Of a stretch of 64,000 bases of DNA, positions 15,936 to 25,348 are shown one piece after another. Source of the DNA: Verrucomicrobiaceae bacterium (lineage in GTDB: Bacteria > Verrucomicrobiota > Verrucomicrobiia > Verrucomicrobiales > Verrucomicrobiaceae); NCBI GenBank assembly GCA_947458455.1, contig CANGYJ010000002.1, positions 124,001 through 188,000 on the forward strand. Reading direction: 5' to 3'. The translations under genes were made by a program, and so were the position numbers. Within the stretch, counting starts at the first letter, position 1. Each line of letters opens with the position of its first letter. The notes beneath the pieces are model-generated. The model searched no databases and was not told the origin of the DNA. It saw only the letters and a program-made list of their open reading frames with translations.

Positions 15936-16910
15936 ATGGTTCGGCTCATCACGCAACAAGGACAGCTCATCGACTGGAACGACGAAAAAATTCGTCCGTT
16001 CCCGGACAACCTTGTCTTCCTCGATTTGATGAACCCGGCACGTGCGGAGGAATTAGAGGCGGAAAAGTGGCTCGAATACCAGCTCCCCACGCGTGAGGAA
16101 ATGCAGGAGATCGAGGAATCCAGCCGACTCTACGCGGAGAAGGGTGCCCTCTACATGACGGCGTGGATTCCCGTGGGTCTCGATACCACCGAGCCGGAGA
16201 GCACCTCTATTTCCTTCGTTATTGCGCCGGATTGCCTCACCACCGTCCGCTATGCCGATCCGCTGGCCTTTCGTGTGCTGCTCGATCAGGTGCGGCGGCA
16301 GTGTACGATGCCTGTCTCCAGTGATGCGGTGTTTCTATTGCTCATGGAGCTCTTCGTGGCCCGCATCGCGGATGCCTTGCAGATCGTGGAAGGTGATTTG
16401 AAGAAAATCTGCCACGAGATTTTCTCCCGCAGCACGCAGAAGACGGATGCGGGTGTGGAAAAAGACCTCGCCGAGGTCGTGAAGCTGCTCGGCCGCCGCA
16501 GCGCCCTCGTGGCGAACCTGCGGGAGAGCCTGCTCAGCCTCAGCCGCATGCTCCAGTTCTTCCTCAACAACGCCGCCACCTGGATGCGGGGTGATCTGGC
16601 GGCGCAGTTCCGCAGCGTGATGCGAGACATCAAAAGCCTCGACGAATACACCAATCAGCAGACGCAGGAGATGACCTTCCTTCTGGAATCCACGTTGGGC
16701 CTCATCAACATCCAGCAGAACCAGATCATCAAGATTTTCACCGTGGCCAGCGTGCTCTTCATGCCGCCCACGCTCATCGCCAGCATCTACGGCATGAATG
16801 TGAAGCTCCCCGCGCAGGAGAACCCCTTCGCCTTCCTCCTCGTGATGGTCACCATCATCCTCTCCGCCATCGTACCCATCGTGTACTTCAAGCGGAAGAA
16901 GCTGCTCTGA
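15936..16910 (+). CDS. CorA-type divalent cation transporter
   Basis: 324 residues. A large cytosolic N-domain and a long helix precede two C-terminal membrane helices; the first ends in the selectivity motif GMN within IYGMNVKLPAQENPF, and the protein ends with a basic KRKKLL tail. This is the CorA/Mrs2 layout for Mg2+, Co2+ or Ni2+ passage. ATG at 15936 gives the family-like start MVRLITQQGQL; the frame upstream (from 15876) codes an improbable Pro-rich extension. Confidence 0.9.
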   Translation: MVRLITQQGQLIDWNDEKIRPFPDNLVFLDLMNPARAEELEAEKWLEYQLPTREEMQEIEESSRLYAEKGALYMTAWIPVGLDTTEPESTSISFVIAPDCLTTVRYADPLAFRVLLDQVRRQCTMPVSSDAVFLLLMELFVARIADALQIVEGDLKKICHEIFSRSTQKTDAGVEKDLAEVVKLLGRRSALVANLRESLLSLSRMLQFFLNNAATWMRGDLAAQFRSVMRDIKSLDEYTNQQTQEMTFLLESTLGLINIQQNQIIKIFTVASVLFMPPTLIASIYGMNVKLPAQENPFAFLLVMVTIILSAIVPIVYFKRKKLL

Positions 16911-17003
16911 GGATTGGGTTCTCGTTCCTCGCTTGCTACGGCTCGGAGCCGAATCACTCAAAGCCACCGGCCGAGTTGAAAAGTCCAAAGCCAAAAAGAA
17001 GTC

Positions 17004-17966
17004 ATGAAAGCCCTTCTATTTATTCTCCTCGTCGTTGTCGGAGCTCTCACCGAGGCGGAAAAACAGCATCTGACCGAGGTCGAGTTGGCGGCGAAGCGCA
17101 CGCCAGCGATGCGGGAGGCGGCGAAGATCTACAGTGAAGCTCGGACGGCTTACTCAGAGGATCGGAAGAAGTTCGCGGCGGATCGCGACAAGAATGCGGG
17201 GAAGGCTTTTCGCAAGGCGACGGCGGTTTATGAGGCGACGCTGAAGAAGGCCATGCTGGGCATGGATCCGGCCTTGGAGCCGCTTTTGGCGAAGAAAGCC
17301 GAATTGAAGAAGCTGGGGCTCGACAAGGTGAACGAGGGCGAAAGCGCTGCGGACTCGGATTCCAAGGGAAACGATGCGATGAGGCCGGTGAAGGACGATC
17401 CAAAGCTGCCACGCGTGCTTTTGATCGGCGATTCGATCTCCATCGGTTACACAGTGGCGGTGCGAGAGAGGCTGAAGGGAAAAGCGAACGTGCATCGCAT
17501 CCCGCAAAACGGCGGCGCGACGGAGGTGGGCCTCGACAAGATGACGGCGTGGCTCGGCAAGGGGAAGTGGGACGTGATCCACTTCAACTTCGGCCTCCAC
17601 GACGCGAAGTACACCTCCGAGACGACGCAGCGTGCCACGCGTGAGCAATACATCGAGAATCTGAGGAAGCTGATCACGCAGATGAAGGCCACGGGCGCGA
17701 AGCTGGTGTTTGCCACCACCACGCCGGTGCCGATGGACGGCGTGCTCTCGCCGACGCGGAAGTTCGATAGCGTCGAGGAGCGCAACAAGCTTGCCGTGCA
17801 GCTCATGCAGTCGAGTGATGTGGCTATCGATGACCTTTACGGCACGGCGAAGCCGATCATGGAGAAACATGGCCGCCCGAATGACGTTCACTTCACCCCC
17901 GAAGGCTACCAAGTGCTCGCTGAAGCTGTCGCTGCGAGCATTGAGACGGCTTTGACGAACAAATGA
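17004..17966 (+). CDS. Exported SGNH/GDSL-type hydrolase
   Basis: 320 residues with a signal peptide. Residues of about 20-125 form a charged helical region; the catalytic domain follows. SGNH blocks are in order: [12 protein letters not shown] (Ser), the Gly of QNGGAT, the FGLHDAKY block in the Asn position (note HD in place of the usual ND), and DVHFTPEGY with the Asp-His pair. It is likely an esterase acting on acylated sugars. Its last four bases overlap the start of the sulfatase gene, so the pair may act on one sulfated, acetylated polysaccharide. Confidence 0.85.
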   Translation: MKALLFILLVVVGALTEAEKQHLTEVELAAKRTPAMREAAKIYSEARTAYSEDRKKFAADRDKNAGKAFRKATAVYEATLKKAMLGMDPALEPLLAKKAELKKLGLDKVNEGESAADSDSKGNDAMRPVKDDPKLPRVLLIGDSISIGYTVAVRERLKGKANVHRIPQNGGATEVGLDKMTAWLGKGKWDVIHFNFGLHDAKYTSETTQRATREQYIENLRKLITQMKATGAKLVFATTTPVPMDGVLSPTRKFDSVEERNKLAVQLMQSSDVAIDDLYGTAKPIMEKHGRPNDVHFTPEGYQVLAEAVAASIETALTNK

Positions 17967-19495
17967 AGCTCATGAAACACCTGATCGCCCTGCTCACCCT
18001 CTGCTCGTCGCTTCACTCCGCGACTCCGAACATCCTTTTCGCCATCGCGGATGATTGGGGTCCTCACGCGAGCGCCTACGGCACCCCCTGGGTGAAGACA
18101 CCGAGCTTTGACCGCGTGGCGAAAGAGGGCCTGCTCTTTCGTCATGCCTACACGCCGAATGCGAAGTGCGCCCCATCGCGTGCCTGCATCCTCACGGGGC
18201 GGAATTCGTGGCAGCTCAAGGAGGCGGCGAACCACATCTGCTACTTCCCGCCGGAATTCAAAGGCTGGGGCGAAGCACTGGCGGAGAAGGGGTGGAACGT
18301 CGGTCACACGACCAAAGGCTGGGGACCTGGCTCGGCGAAGGATGCCGATGGCAAGCCGCGTGAGATGACGGGCAAGGCCTGGAACAAAAAGAAGCAAAAG
18401 CCCGCCACCGACGAGATCAGCAACTGCGACTACGCGGCGAACTTCACCGACTTCCTCGATGCCGCGCCGGCGGAAAAGCCGTGGTGCTTCTGGTATGGGG
18501 CCATCGAACCGCATCGCGGTTATGAATTCGGCAGCGGCGTGAAAAAGGGCGGCAAGAAGCTCAGTGATGTCGATCATGTGCCTGCCTATTGGCCGGACAA
18601 CGAGGTCGTTCGGAATGACATCCTCGACTATGCCTTTGAAGTCGAGCATTTCGACACGCACCTTGGCCGCATGCTGGCGGAGCTGGAAAAACGCGGCCTG
18701 CTTGAAAACACGCTCGTGGTCGTTACCGCTGATCACGGCATGCCGTTCCCGCGCAGCAAGGGGAACTCCAATGTGCAGGCGAATCATGTGCCGCTGGCCG
18801 TGATGTGGAAGAAGGGCATCACCGCGCCGGGTCGTGTGATGGAGGATTTTGTGAGCTTCATCGACCTCGCACCGACCTTGATCGAGGTGGCTGGAATTCC
18901 ATGGAGCGAGACAGGCATGGCAGAGAGCCCTGGCCGCAGCCTGATGGATCTTTTCGCCAATGCGCCGAAGCACACGCGTGATCATGTGCTCCTCGGCCGC
19001 GAGCGCACCGATGTGGGCCGCCCGAATGACTGGGGCTATCCGATTCGTGCGCTGGTGACGAAGGACAGCGTGCTCATCGAGAACTTCGAGCCGAGTCGCT
19101 GGCCCGGTGGCAATCCTGAAACCGGCTACATGGACTGCGATGCCGGGGCGACGAAGAGTTTTATCCTCGACGCTCATCGGAAGAACCCGAACGATCCCTT
19201 CTGGCAGCTTTGTTTCGGCCTGCGTCCAAGTCTTGAGTTCTATGATTTGAAGAACGATCCCGACTTCGTGAAGAACCGGCCCGCTGATCCGCGTGCGGCT
19301 GCATTGAAGGATCAACTTCACGCCGAGCTGAAAGCCCAAGGTGATCCTCGCATGGAGGGCAAGGGCGGCCTCTTCGACCAGTATGAGCACGCCTCGAAGG
19401 GCAATGTGGGCTTCTACGAGAAATTCATGCGCGGCGAACCGGTGAAGGCCGGTTGGATTAACCCGACGGACATCGAGCCGAAGCCGATGCCGTGA
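17963..19495 (+). CDS. Secreted formylglycine-dependent sulfatase
   Basis: 510 residues with a signal peptide. The sulfatase signature [12 protein letters not shown] starts at Cys69, which would be converted to formylglycine. Metal ligands are visible in FAIADDWG (Asp30, Asp31) and TADHGMPF. The protein belongs to the arylsulfatase A/heparan N-sulfatase-like group typical of PVC polysaccharide degraders. It overlaps the SGNH hydrolase by four bases (ATGA). A maturase is not encoded in the window. Confidence 0.92.
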   Translation: MKLMKHLIALLTLCSSLHSATPNILFAIADDWGPHASAYGTPWVKTPSFDRVAKEGLLFRHAYTPNAKCAPSRACILTGRNSWQLKEAANHICYFPPEFKGWGEALAEKGWNVGHTTKGWGPGSAKDADGKPREMTGKAWNKKKQKPATDEISNCDYAANFTDFLDAAPAEKPWCFWYGAIEPHRGYEFGSGVKKGGKKLSDVDHVPAYWPDNEVVRNDILDYAFEVEHFDTHLGRMLAELEKRGLLENTLVVVTADHGMPFPRSKGNSNVQANHVPLAVMWKKGITAPGRVMEDFVSFIDLAPTLIEVAGIPWSETGMAESPGRSLMDLFANAPKHTRDHVLLGRERTDVGRPNDWGYPIRALVTKDSVLIENFEPSRWPGGNPETGYMDCDAGATKSFILDAHRKNPNDPFWQLCFGLRPSLEFYDLKNDPDFVKNRPADPRAAALKDQLHAELKAQGDPRMEGKGGLFDQYEHASKGNVGFYEKFMRGEPVKAGWINPTDIEPKPMP

Positions 19496-19507
19496 GAATT
19501 GACGCGA

Positions 19508-19602
19508 AGCGTTTTGGATTGCGCCGGGCCTCCGGCGCTTTCGTGGGCCGGGCGACGTTCGAAAAGCTCCAGAGGGCTGGAGCACTCCAGGACGCTGTCG
19601 CG
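19508..19602 (+). repeat. REP-like 95-bp repeat, copy 1
   Basis: A 95-bp module with a GCGCCGG-GCCT-CCGGCGC hairpin and a CTCCAG-AGGG-CTGGAG hairpin. It matches copy 2 at 20213-20307 in the same orientation with three differences counted by eye. It lies 10 bp beyond the stop of the transposase gene. Confidence 0.9.
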
Positions 19603-19612
19603 ATGCTCGCGA

Positions 19613-20170
19613 TTACCAGTCGGGATCGATGTCGAAATCGTCTTCGACTTTGACCTTGTCGGTCTTGAAGCGGCGGATGGACTTCACCATCGCGGGGCTG
19701 GTGGTTTCTTCGAACCATGCGGCTGAGCACCATGGGTAATCACTGGCGACAGGCACCAAGCCATGATGAACGGCATTTCCATGCGTGTAGTTCAACCTGG
19801 CGAAGTAAGAGGTCGGGTGTGTGAGCTGAGTCTCGCGGAAGTTATGCCACACGTTTCTGCCTGGCGTCTTGTCGAGGCGGTTCACCCAGCCACTAAGCTT
19901 CACGTGAAGCTCCTTGAGCATGGTTTGAAGGTTGGCGGGATCGTCCGGTGACTTGGCAACGAAGTGGTAGTGGTTCGAGAAGACGGCCCATGCCTCCAAA
20001 TCCCAGCCGTAGTCTTTGGCGACAGTCAGCAGACCTCGTTGAAGGATTTCAAGCCGCTGTGGGCTGCGAAAGTGATGTGCCTTCAGGTAGGTCGAGGCTG
20101 TCACGAAGTAGGTCCCGCGTTCCGTCAGTCGATGTGGAGGCGCGTGAGGCCAGTCGATGATTCTTGGCAT
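19613..20170 (-). CDS. REP-associated tyrosine transposase (RAYT)
   Basis: 185 residues of the IS200/IS605 Y1 transposase superfamily. The HUH motif is visible as FSNHYHFV near residue 65, and the candidate catalytic Tyr lies in ARLNYTHGNAVHHGLV, followed by the DYPWCSAAWF block typical of RAYT proteins. The N-terminus RLTERGTYFVTASTY is also typical. ATG at 20170 is chosen; the frame continues upstream only through the repeat. These single-strand endonucleases act on REP hairpins, and such hairpins flank this gene. Confidence 0.88.
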   Translation of the reverse strand: MPRIIDWPHAPPHRLTERGTYFVTASTYLKAHHFRSPQRLEILQRGLLTVAKDYGWDLEAWAVFSNHYHFVAKSPDDPANLQTMLKELHVKLSGWVNRLDKTPGRNVWHNFRETQLTHPTSYFARLNYTHGNAVHHGLVPVASDYPWCSAAWFEETTSPAMVKSIRRFKTDKVKVEDDFDIDPDW

Positions 20171-20212
20171 GGGGCAAGTTTGTCGAAAGCTGAGGAACTT
20201 GACAAGCGCGGC

Positions 20213-20307
20213 AGCGTTCTGGACTGCGCCGGGCCTCCGGCGCTTTCGTGGGCCGGGTGACGTTCGAAAAGCTCCAGAGGGCTGGAGCACTCCAGGACGC
20301 TGTCGCG
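20213..20307 (+). repeat. REP-like 95-bp repeat, copy 2
   Basis: Second copy of the 95-bp hairpin module, starting 43 bp upstream of the transposase start. It ends 38 bp before the oxidoreductase gene at 20346. Confidence 0.9.
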
Positions 20308-20345
20308 TGAGAGAGCATGCCATAAGGTGACGTTCACCCAGCCTC

Positions 20346-21710
20346 ATGAACCGCCGCTCCTTTCTCAAACACACTGCCGCTTATGTTTCCGCGCCTGCCA
20401 TTTTGAGCGCGAGGTCGCCGAACTCGATGTTTCAGGTGGCGTCGATTGGGGTGGGTGGGATGGGGGCAGTGACGATGATGAGCGTGCTCCAGCATCCGAA
20501 GGTGCGGATCGTGGGGATGTGTGATGTCGATGCGAAGACGCTGGAGCTGGCGACGAAGGGCATGTCGTCGCGGCGGAAGGAGCTGCAGGACCCGGCGGCG
20601 AAGGAGCGGCTCGAAGGCACGGCGACGTTTCGGGATTACCGCGAGATGATCGCGAAGCTGGGTGATTCGGTCGATGCGGTGACGATCGGCACGCCGGATC
20701 ACATGCATGCAGCGCAGGCGGTGACGGCGCTGCGGGCCAAGAAGCATGTGTACCTTCAAAAACCGCTCACGCATCATTTGCACGAGGCGCGGATTTTGAG
20801 CGCGGAGGCCGCGAAGGCGGGTGTGACGACGCAGATGGGCACGCAGGGGCATTCGAGCATCGAAACCTCGCTGGCGGTCGATTTGATCAAGAGCGGTGCC
20901 ATCGGCAAGGTGAAGGAGGTGATCTGCTGGGAGAACAAGAAGGCAAGCTGGTGGCCGAAGGTCACGCAGCGCAAGGCGGAGGCCGATCCGGTGCCGGCGA
21001 ATGTGGATTGGAACCTGTGGCTCGGTGTCGCGAACGAGGTGCCGTTTCTCGAAGGCGCGTATCATCCTTCGATGTGGCGCTCGTGGGTGGATTTTGGTGT
21101 CGGCATGATGGGTGACATGGGCTGCCATTACTTCGACGTGGTGTTTGCGTGTCTTGGACTCGCCGCACCGAAACGCGTGCGCTGCCTCGATGAGGGCAGC
21201 AAGGGTGATTTGTATGCGATGAAGCGCCATCTGGAGCTCGAATTCCCCGGCACGGCGCTCACGGCGGGCGACACGATCAAGATGACCTGGACGGATGGTG
21301 GTTACGACTATGACAAGCGTGTCATCAAGCCTTCCGTGCTCACCAAGGACACGCCGAGCGGCATTTTCTTCATCGGCGATAACGGCGGCATCTTTAAACC
21401 GCACAGCCAGCGCCCCTGGCTGGTGCCGGAGGCGAATTTCACGGGCTTCACCTACCCGAAGACACGGATCGCGAATCATTACACCGACTGGGTGGATGCC
21501 TGCATGAAGGGCGAAAAAGCCGCCACCGACCTGCCGAGCTATGGCTGCCCGGTCACGGAGGCCGTTTTGCTTGGCGTACTCTCCGAGCGGAATCCGGGTG
21601 ACTGGATCGAATGGGATGCCGCCACGGGCAAAATCGCCAACAGGCCCGAATTGAATGCCCAGCTCACGCGGACATATCGCGATGGCTGGAGTGTGGCGGG
21701 GCTTGGTTGA
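20346..21710 (+). CDS. Tat-exported Gfo/Idh/MocA family oxidoreductase
   Basis: 454 residues. The N-terminus MNRRSFLKHTAAYVSAPA is a twin-arginine signal. The nucleotide-binding fold follows with GVGGMGAVTM near residue 36, the acidic CDVD at the end of strand two, and YLQKPLTHHLHEA with the conserved Lys-Pro near 138. The second domain carries DMGCHYFDVVFACLG. NAD(P)-dependent sugar or inositol dehydrogenases of this type are greatly expanded in PVC bacteria; the substrate is unknown. Confidence 0.9.
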   Translation: MNRRSFLKHTAAYVSAPAILSARSPNSMFQVASIGVGGMGAVTMMSVLQHPKVRIVGMCDVDAKTLELATKGMSSRRKELQDPAAKERLEGTATFRDYREMIAKLGDSVDAVTIGTPDHMHAAQAVTALRAKKHVYLQKPLTHHLHEARILSAEAAKAGVTTQMGTQGHSSIETSLAVDLIKSGAIGKVKEVICWENKKASWWPKVTQRKAEADPVPANVDWNLWLGVANEVPFLEGAYHPSMWRSWVDFGVGMMGDMGCHYFDVVFACLGLAAPKRVRCLDEGSKGDLYAMKRHLELEFPGTALTAGDTIKMTWTDGGYDYDKRVIKPSVLTKDTPSGIFFIGDNGGIFKPHSQRPWLVPEANFTGFTYPKTRIANHYTDWVDACMKGEKAATDLPSYGCPVTEAVLLGVLSERNPGDWIEWDAATGKIANRPELNAQLTRTYRDGWSVAGLG

Positions 21711-21801
21711 TTAACTTTCACGAAGCAAGGCCCAAAACTTGCGTCGTGATGATGCCGGGAGTTGCGCGAACGTGAGACCGTCGTAGCATCCGATCATCCA
21801 A

Positions 21802-22038
21802 ATGAGCACCGTCCTGGACAACACTGAATCGCGCATCAAGCAGGCCGAGAAAATCGCCTCGCATCCGGAGCAGTATAAAGTCTGCGAAGGTTGCGGTTCG
21901 ATCGTGGTGATGCGTGCGGTGACCTGCCCGAGCTGCCACGCCTATCGTTTCGATACCACGGCTCTGCGGGTCGTGGCGCAGGCGAAGGATCTGGCCATGC
22001 GTGCGGCGAATTCGGTGCTGGCGACGGATTTGTCCTGA
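21802..22038 (+). CDS. Small zinc-ribbon protein
   Basis: 78 residues. Two CxxC knuckles (CEGCGS and CPSCHAYRF) about 14 residues apart predict one zinc ribbon in the middle of the protein, followed by a helix (RVVAQAKDLAMRAAN). A helical N-terminus precedes. The function is unknown; a nucleic-acid or protein contact role is a guess. Its stop lies only a few bases from the convergent DUF5615 gene. Confidence 0.75.
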   Translation: MSTVLDNTESRIKQAEKIASHPEQYKVCEGCGSIVVMRAVTCPSCHAYRFDTTALRVVAQAKDLAMRAANSVLATDLS

Positions 22039-22042
22039 CGGT

Positions 22043-22384
22043 TTAGGGGCCGCAGATCTCCACGAGATCATCGGTGCCGGAGAGAAGGCTGATTGCAGTT
22101 TGAAGATGTTTCACAAGGATCACCTGCAACGCTTGTTCGGACGTATTGCCGCAAGTCAGCCAGATGATTTGCGGCGGGCTGCCCAGACGTGCCTGGAGAT
22201 CGACAAAGTCGCGGTCCTTTGTCATCACGATCACTCCAGCGGAGCGTGCCTGTTGGAAGATCTCCGAGTCATCGGCGTCTCGCAGCCCCAGATCACGCAG
22301 GGCGCTGGCCGTCACGCCTGGAAACTGCTGGTTGATCCAGCGTGCCAGCCTCGGGGAAAGCTGCGCATCGAGCCAGAGGTTCAT
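22043..22384 (-). CDS. DUF5615 PIN-like toxin
   Basis: 113 residues. WLDAQLSPRLARWI, the mid-protein VIVMTKDRDFVDL and PPQIIWLTCGN are the conserved blocks of DUF5615, a PIN-like nuclease family with acidic residues at Asp6, Asp57 and Asp59 or nearby. It overlaps the upstream DUF433 gene by four bases. The pair is a recognised toxin-antitoxin-like module; RNase activity is expected from the fold and has not been shown here. Confidence 0.85.
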   Translation of the reverse strand: MNLWLDAQLSPRLARWINQQFPGVTASALRDLGLRDADDSEIFQQARSAGVIVMTKDRDFVDLQARLGSPPQIIWLTCGNTSEQALQVILVKHLQTAISLLSGTDDLVEICGP

Positions 22385-22608
22385 GCGGCGGCGAGCACGG
22401 GGTGGTCCACACGCTGCCGCGCATAGGCCACCGCAGCCTTGATGTCATCGGCTTCCAGATCGGGCATCTCATCGAGGATTTCCGCCTGGCCGAGGCCGTT
22501 ACTGAGAAGGTCCAGCACATCCGTCACCCGGATGCGCATCCCGCGAATGCACGGGCGGCCGCCGCACTGCTTCGGGTTGACGGTGATTCGCGAATGAAGG
22601 TGAGTCAT
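22381..22608 (-). CDS. DUF433 antitoxin
   Basis: 75 residues. The DUF433 signature is clear: ITVNPKQCGGRPCIRGMRIRVTDVLDLLSNG, then EILDEMPDLEADDIKAAVAYA. The fold is a winged-helix-like DNA-binding domain, so self-regulation of the operon is likely. It is the first gene of the pair, coupled to the DUF5615 toxin. Confidence 0.87.
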   Translation of the reverse strand: MTHLHSRITVNPKQCGGRPCIRGMRIRVTDVLDLLSNGLGQAEILDEMPDLEADDIKAAVAYARQRVDHPVLAAA

Positions 22609-22724
22609 GCGCGGAAGTTACCTCCCGCGTTGCTGTTATCAACACCCCAAATCCAGGCGGCAGCTTGCATTCGAGGCCGTTTCATCGTTTATGGCGGCTT
22701 CAACTCTCAACCTGAAGACACAAC

Positions 22725-23441
22725 ATGGGCGCACAATGGAAGCAAAAATGGCGGGAACTGGCCGCGGATCAAAAAGGCAAGATCGTGGGCAAGCTGGTCC
22801 GCGAAATTCAGGTCTCGGTGAGGCTGGGCGGAGCTCATCCCGAGTTTAATCCGCGTCTGGCGGCGGCCTTGGTGAATGCCCGCAAGCAGAGTGTGTCGAA
22901 GGACACCATCGAGCGTGCCATCGCGAAGGGCAGCGGCACCGGAGCGGATGCGGTGCAGTATGAGACGGTGATTTATGAAGGCTTCACGCCGCATCGTGTG
23001 CCGGTGATCGTGGAATGCCTCACGGAGAACAACAACCGCACCTCTTCCGAAGTGCGTGTGCTTTTCCGGGCGGGCAGCATGGGGAAGGTGGCGTGGATGT
23101 TTGACCACTGCGGCCTCATCGAGGCGCATCACGCGGACAAGTCCCTCGACATCGAGGAGGCTGCGCTCGAAGCCGAGGCGGAAAACGTCGAGCCGATGGA
23201 AATCGAGGACGAGGAGCACGCGGGCCATGTGGGCGCTCGTTTTTTCACGCAAATGACCACGCTGGATGCGGTGACGAAGGCGCTGAAGGCGGCTGGCTGG
23301 CAGATCACCAGCTCGGAACTTGGCTACCAGCCGAAGGAATACCCCGAGATCACGGATGAGCAGCGTGAGGAGGTGACGAACTTCCTCCAGGCCCTCGACG
23401 GGCATGACGATGTGCATCGCGTGTATGCGGCGTTGAAGTAA
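22725..23441 (+). CDS. YebC/PmpR (TACO1) family protein
   Basis: 238 residues, family length. The N-terminus KGKIVGKLVREIQVSVRLGGAHPEFNPRLAAAL and SKDTIERAIAKGSG match YebC-family domain 1; YEGFTPHRVPVIVECLTENNNRT and the acidic middle (EEAALEAEAENVEPMEIEDEEH) match domains 2-3. Members act as transcription regulators or relieve ribosome stalling at proline runs. The usual MSGHSKW start is replaced by MGAQWKQKW. Confidence 0.9.
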   Translation: MGAQWKQKWRELAADQKGKIVGKLVREIQVSVRLGGAHPEFNPRLAAALVNARKQSVSKDTIERAIAKGSGTGADAVQYETVIYEGFTPHRVPVIVECLTENNNRTSSEVRVLFRAGSMGKVAWMFDHCGLIEAHHADKSLDIEEAALEAEAENVEPMEIEDEEHAGHVGARFFTQMTTLDAVTKALKAAGWQITSSELGYQPKEYPEITDEQREEVTNFLQALDGHDDVHRVYAALK

Positions 23442-23446
23442 AACGA

Positions 23447-24304
23447 TCAGTAGAGATCGAGAGCCAAATCGAGAGCCCTGGCTGAGTGCGTGAGGGCCCC
23501 CACGGAGATGGCGTTGACGCCGGTGGCTGCTACATCGCGGATGGTGTCGAGAGTGATGCCGCCGCTGGCTTCGAGCCAGAGCTGGCGGTTCACGAGCTGC
23601 ACGGCCTCGCGGAGTTGCGGCACGCTCATGTTGTCGAGCAGGAGCATGTCCACGCCTTCGAGGGTGAGGAAATCACGCACCTGCTGGAGGCTGGCCGCTT
23701 CGAGCTGCACGCGAACGCCGGGGCGTTCGGCGCGGAGGCGGCGAATGTTGGTTTGCAGAGCTTCGAGGCTGGGATTGGCAGCGTGGTGGTTGTCTTTGAC
23801 CATCGCGTGATCGTAGAGGCCCATGCGGTGATTGGTGGCTCCACCGCACTTCACGGCGGCTTTTTCGAGCAGGCGCCAGCCAGGCGTGGTTTTGCGAGTG
23901 TCCCAAACCTCCACCGGATGCGGTTTCACGGCTTCGACATAGCGCCGGGCCTGCGTGGCGACGCCGCAGAGGCGTTGGAGAAAATTCAGCGCCGTGCGTT
24001 CGGCGGTTAATAGCGATCTCGTGGAGCCTTGGGCCTCCAAAAGAATGCTCTTCGGCTCAAACGGCTGGCCGTCGGCGATGAGGACTTTGACCTCGATTTG
24101 AGGATCAATCTCCCGAAACACCGCTTCGACGACTTCCATGCCGGCGACGACGCCTGGCTCCCGGGCGACGATTTCCGCCCGGGAGCGGGAATCGGCCGGG
24201 ATGAAGTATTCGGAGGTCACATCGCCAGAGCCGATGTCCTCGGCGATGGCGGCACGGATGAGAGCGAGGGTGCTGGGGTGCATCAGAAGGGGAGAATAGG
24301 CCAT
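23447..24304 (-). CDS. nadC: Nicotinate-nucleotide pyrophosphorylase (carboxylating)
   Basis: 285 residues. Quinolinate phosphoribosyltransferase of de novo NAD synthesis. Visible blocks are AEDIGSGDVTSEY near 21, ERTALNFLQRLCGVAT, the active-site DTRKTTPGWRLLEKAAVKCGGATNHRMGLYD, MVKDNH, and ASGGITLDTIRDVAATGVNAISVG. ATG at 24304 follows the ABC gene by 3 bp; an internal ATG at 24283 (MHPSTLALI) is equally possible. nadA and nadB are absent here. Confidence 0.95.
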   Translation of the reverse strand: MAYSPLLMHPSTLALIRAAIAEDIGSGDVTSEYFIPADSRSRAEIVAREPGVVAGMEVVEAVFREIDPQIEVKVLIADGQPFEPKSILLEAQGSTRSLLTAERTALNFLQRLCGVATQARRYVEAVKPHPVEVWDTRKTTPGWRLLEKAAVKCGGATNHRMGLYDHAMVKDNHHAANPSLEALQTNIRRLRAERPGVRVQLEAASLQQVRDFLTLEGVDMLLLDNMSVPQLREAVQLVNRQLWLEASGGITLDTIRDVAATGVNAISVGALTHSARALDLALDLY

Positions 24305-24307
24305 GCT

Positions 24308-25198
24308 TCAACGTGCGGAAAGGCCCATGTAGAGTTCTTCCAGCGTGCGGCGGTGAGGCTGCCAGGCACTCACGGGCACGCCACCGCGAACGAGAGCGGC
24401 CACGAGATCGTGCGGCTCCATGGTGAGAGGCACCTCGACGATGCCTTGTTTGTCCATTTTGGCTCCGGCGCGGTCCATGACCTCGCGGGCGAGGCCCATA
24501 TCAGAGGTTTCGAGCTGGAACATGCGACGGGTTTTTTCCTGCGAGGGCAGGGGACCTTCGAAGACGTTTTGGCCGTCTTTGATGATGACGCAGCGGTCGC
24601 ACATCTGCTCCACTTCACCGAGGAGATGGGAATTGAGCATGATGGTGAGGCCGTGGTGTTGGCGGAGGTGGAGGATGAGCTCGCGAAACTCGCGGATGCC
24701 TTCGGGATCGAGGCCATCGGTGGGTTCATCGAGCAGCAGCAGGCGTGGCTCCGGCAGCAGCGCCTGGGCGAGGGCGAGGCGCTGGCGCATGCCGTGGCTG
24801 TAGGTGGCGGTTTTTTGCTGGATGGCACGGGTGAGGTTCACCATTTGCACGACGCGTTTTACTTCTGCCTCATCCCACCAGCCGGAGAGAGAGCAGAAGA
24901 CGCGGAGATTCTGCCAGCCGCTGAGGTAGTCGTAAAAGTGGGCAGCTTCATAAATGGCACCGATCTGGCGGAGGGCGGTGGAGCGGTCTTTTTGCACGCT
25001 GCGGCCGCCGATGCGCACTTCGCCGATGTCAGGCCGCACCATGCCGAGGGTGATGCCCATGATGGTGCTTTTGCCCGCGCCGTTGTGGCCGAGCAGGCCA
25101 AGGATTTCACCCTCTTTGACCTCGAAGCTCACGTCATCGAGCGCCAGACGGCCGGTGGGCCAGCGCTTGGTGAGGTGTCGAACTTCGAGGAGGGCCAT
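24308..25198 (-). CDS. ABC transporter ATP-binding protein
   Basis: 296 residues. Walker A GHNGAGKST near residue 37, signature YSHGMRQRLALAQ near 134, Walker B LLLLDEPTDGLDP, and switch His in LNSHLLGEVE. The CcmA/NatA-type layout with a C-terminal extension suggests an ABC-2 exporter. No permease is adjacent; the downstream gene is nadC, three bases away. The partner must be encoded elsewhere. Confidence 0.9.
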   Translation of the reverse strand: MALLEVRHLTKRWPTGRLALDDVSFEVKEGEILGLLGHNGAGKSTIMGITLGMVRPDIGEVRIGGRSVQKDRSTALRQIGAIYEAAHFYDYLSGWQNLRVFCSLSGWWDEAEVKRVVQMVNLTRAIQQKTATYSHGMRQRLALAQALLPEPRLLLLDEPTDGLDPEGIREFRELILHLRQHHGLTIMLNSHLLGEVEQMCDRCVIIKDGQNVFEGPLPSQEKTRRMFQLETSDMGLAREVMDRAGAKMDKQGIVEVPLTMEPHDLVAALVRGGVPVSAWQPHRRTLEELYMGLSAR

Positions 25199-25348
25199 GT
25201 GGGAGCGATTGTGGGAGATTCATGGCATTCCGCCAGCGGATTGAGTGTTCGCGACACTTTTGGGGCGAAAAACGCATTTGCCCTCACTGCCGCAAGCATG
25301 CATCACTGGGCCGGTTTTCCGCCTTTCCCCTCTCCCGCACCGCCCGCC

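Larger units (their letters stand above)
19508..20307. mobile_element. REP-RAYT unit: transposase flanked by direct repeats
   Basis: A RAYT transposase gene lies between two 95-bp direct repeats. The arrangement is that of REP-associated tyrosine transposases, which are thought to spread palindromic repeats. The unit sits between a sulfatase and an oxidoreductase gene without breaking either. Confidence 0.8.

Noticed and set aside
17906-19585. 559-residue frame antisense to the sulfatase
   Set aside because: Arg/His-rich shadow of a clear sulfatase on the plus strand.
24029-25348. Upstream extension of the kinase-like gene
   Set aside because: The extension runs antisense through nadC and the ABC gene; only the part from about 25349 has family features.
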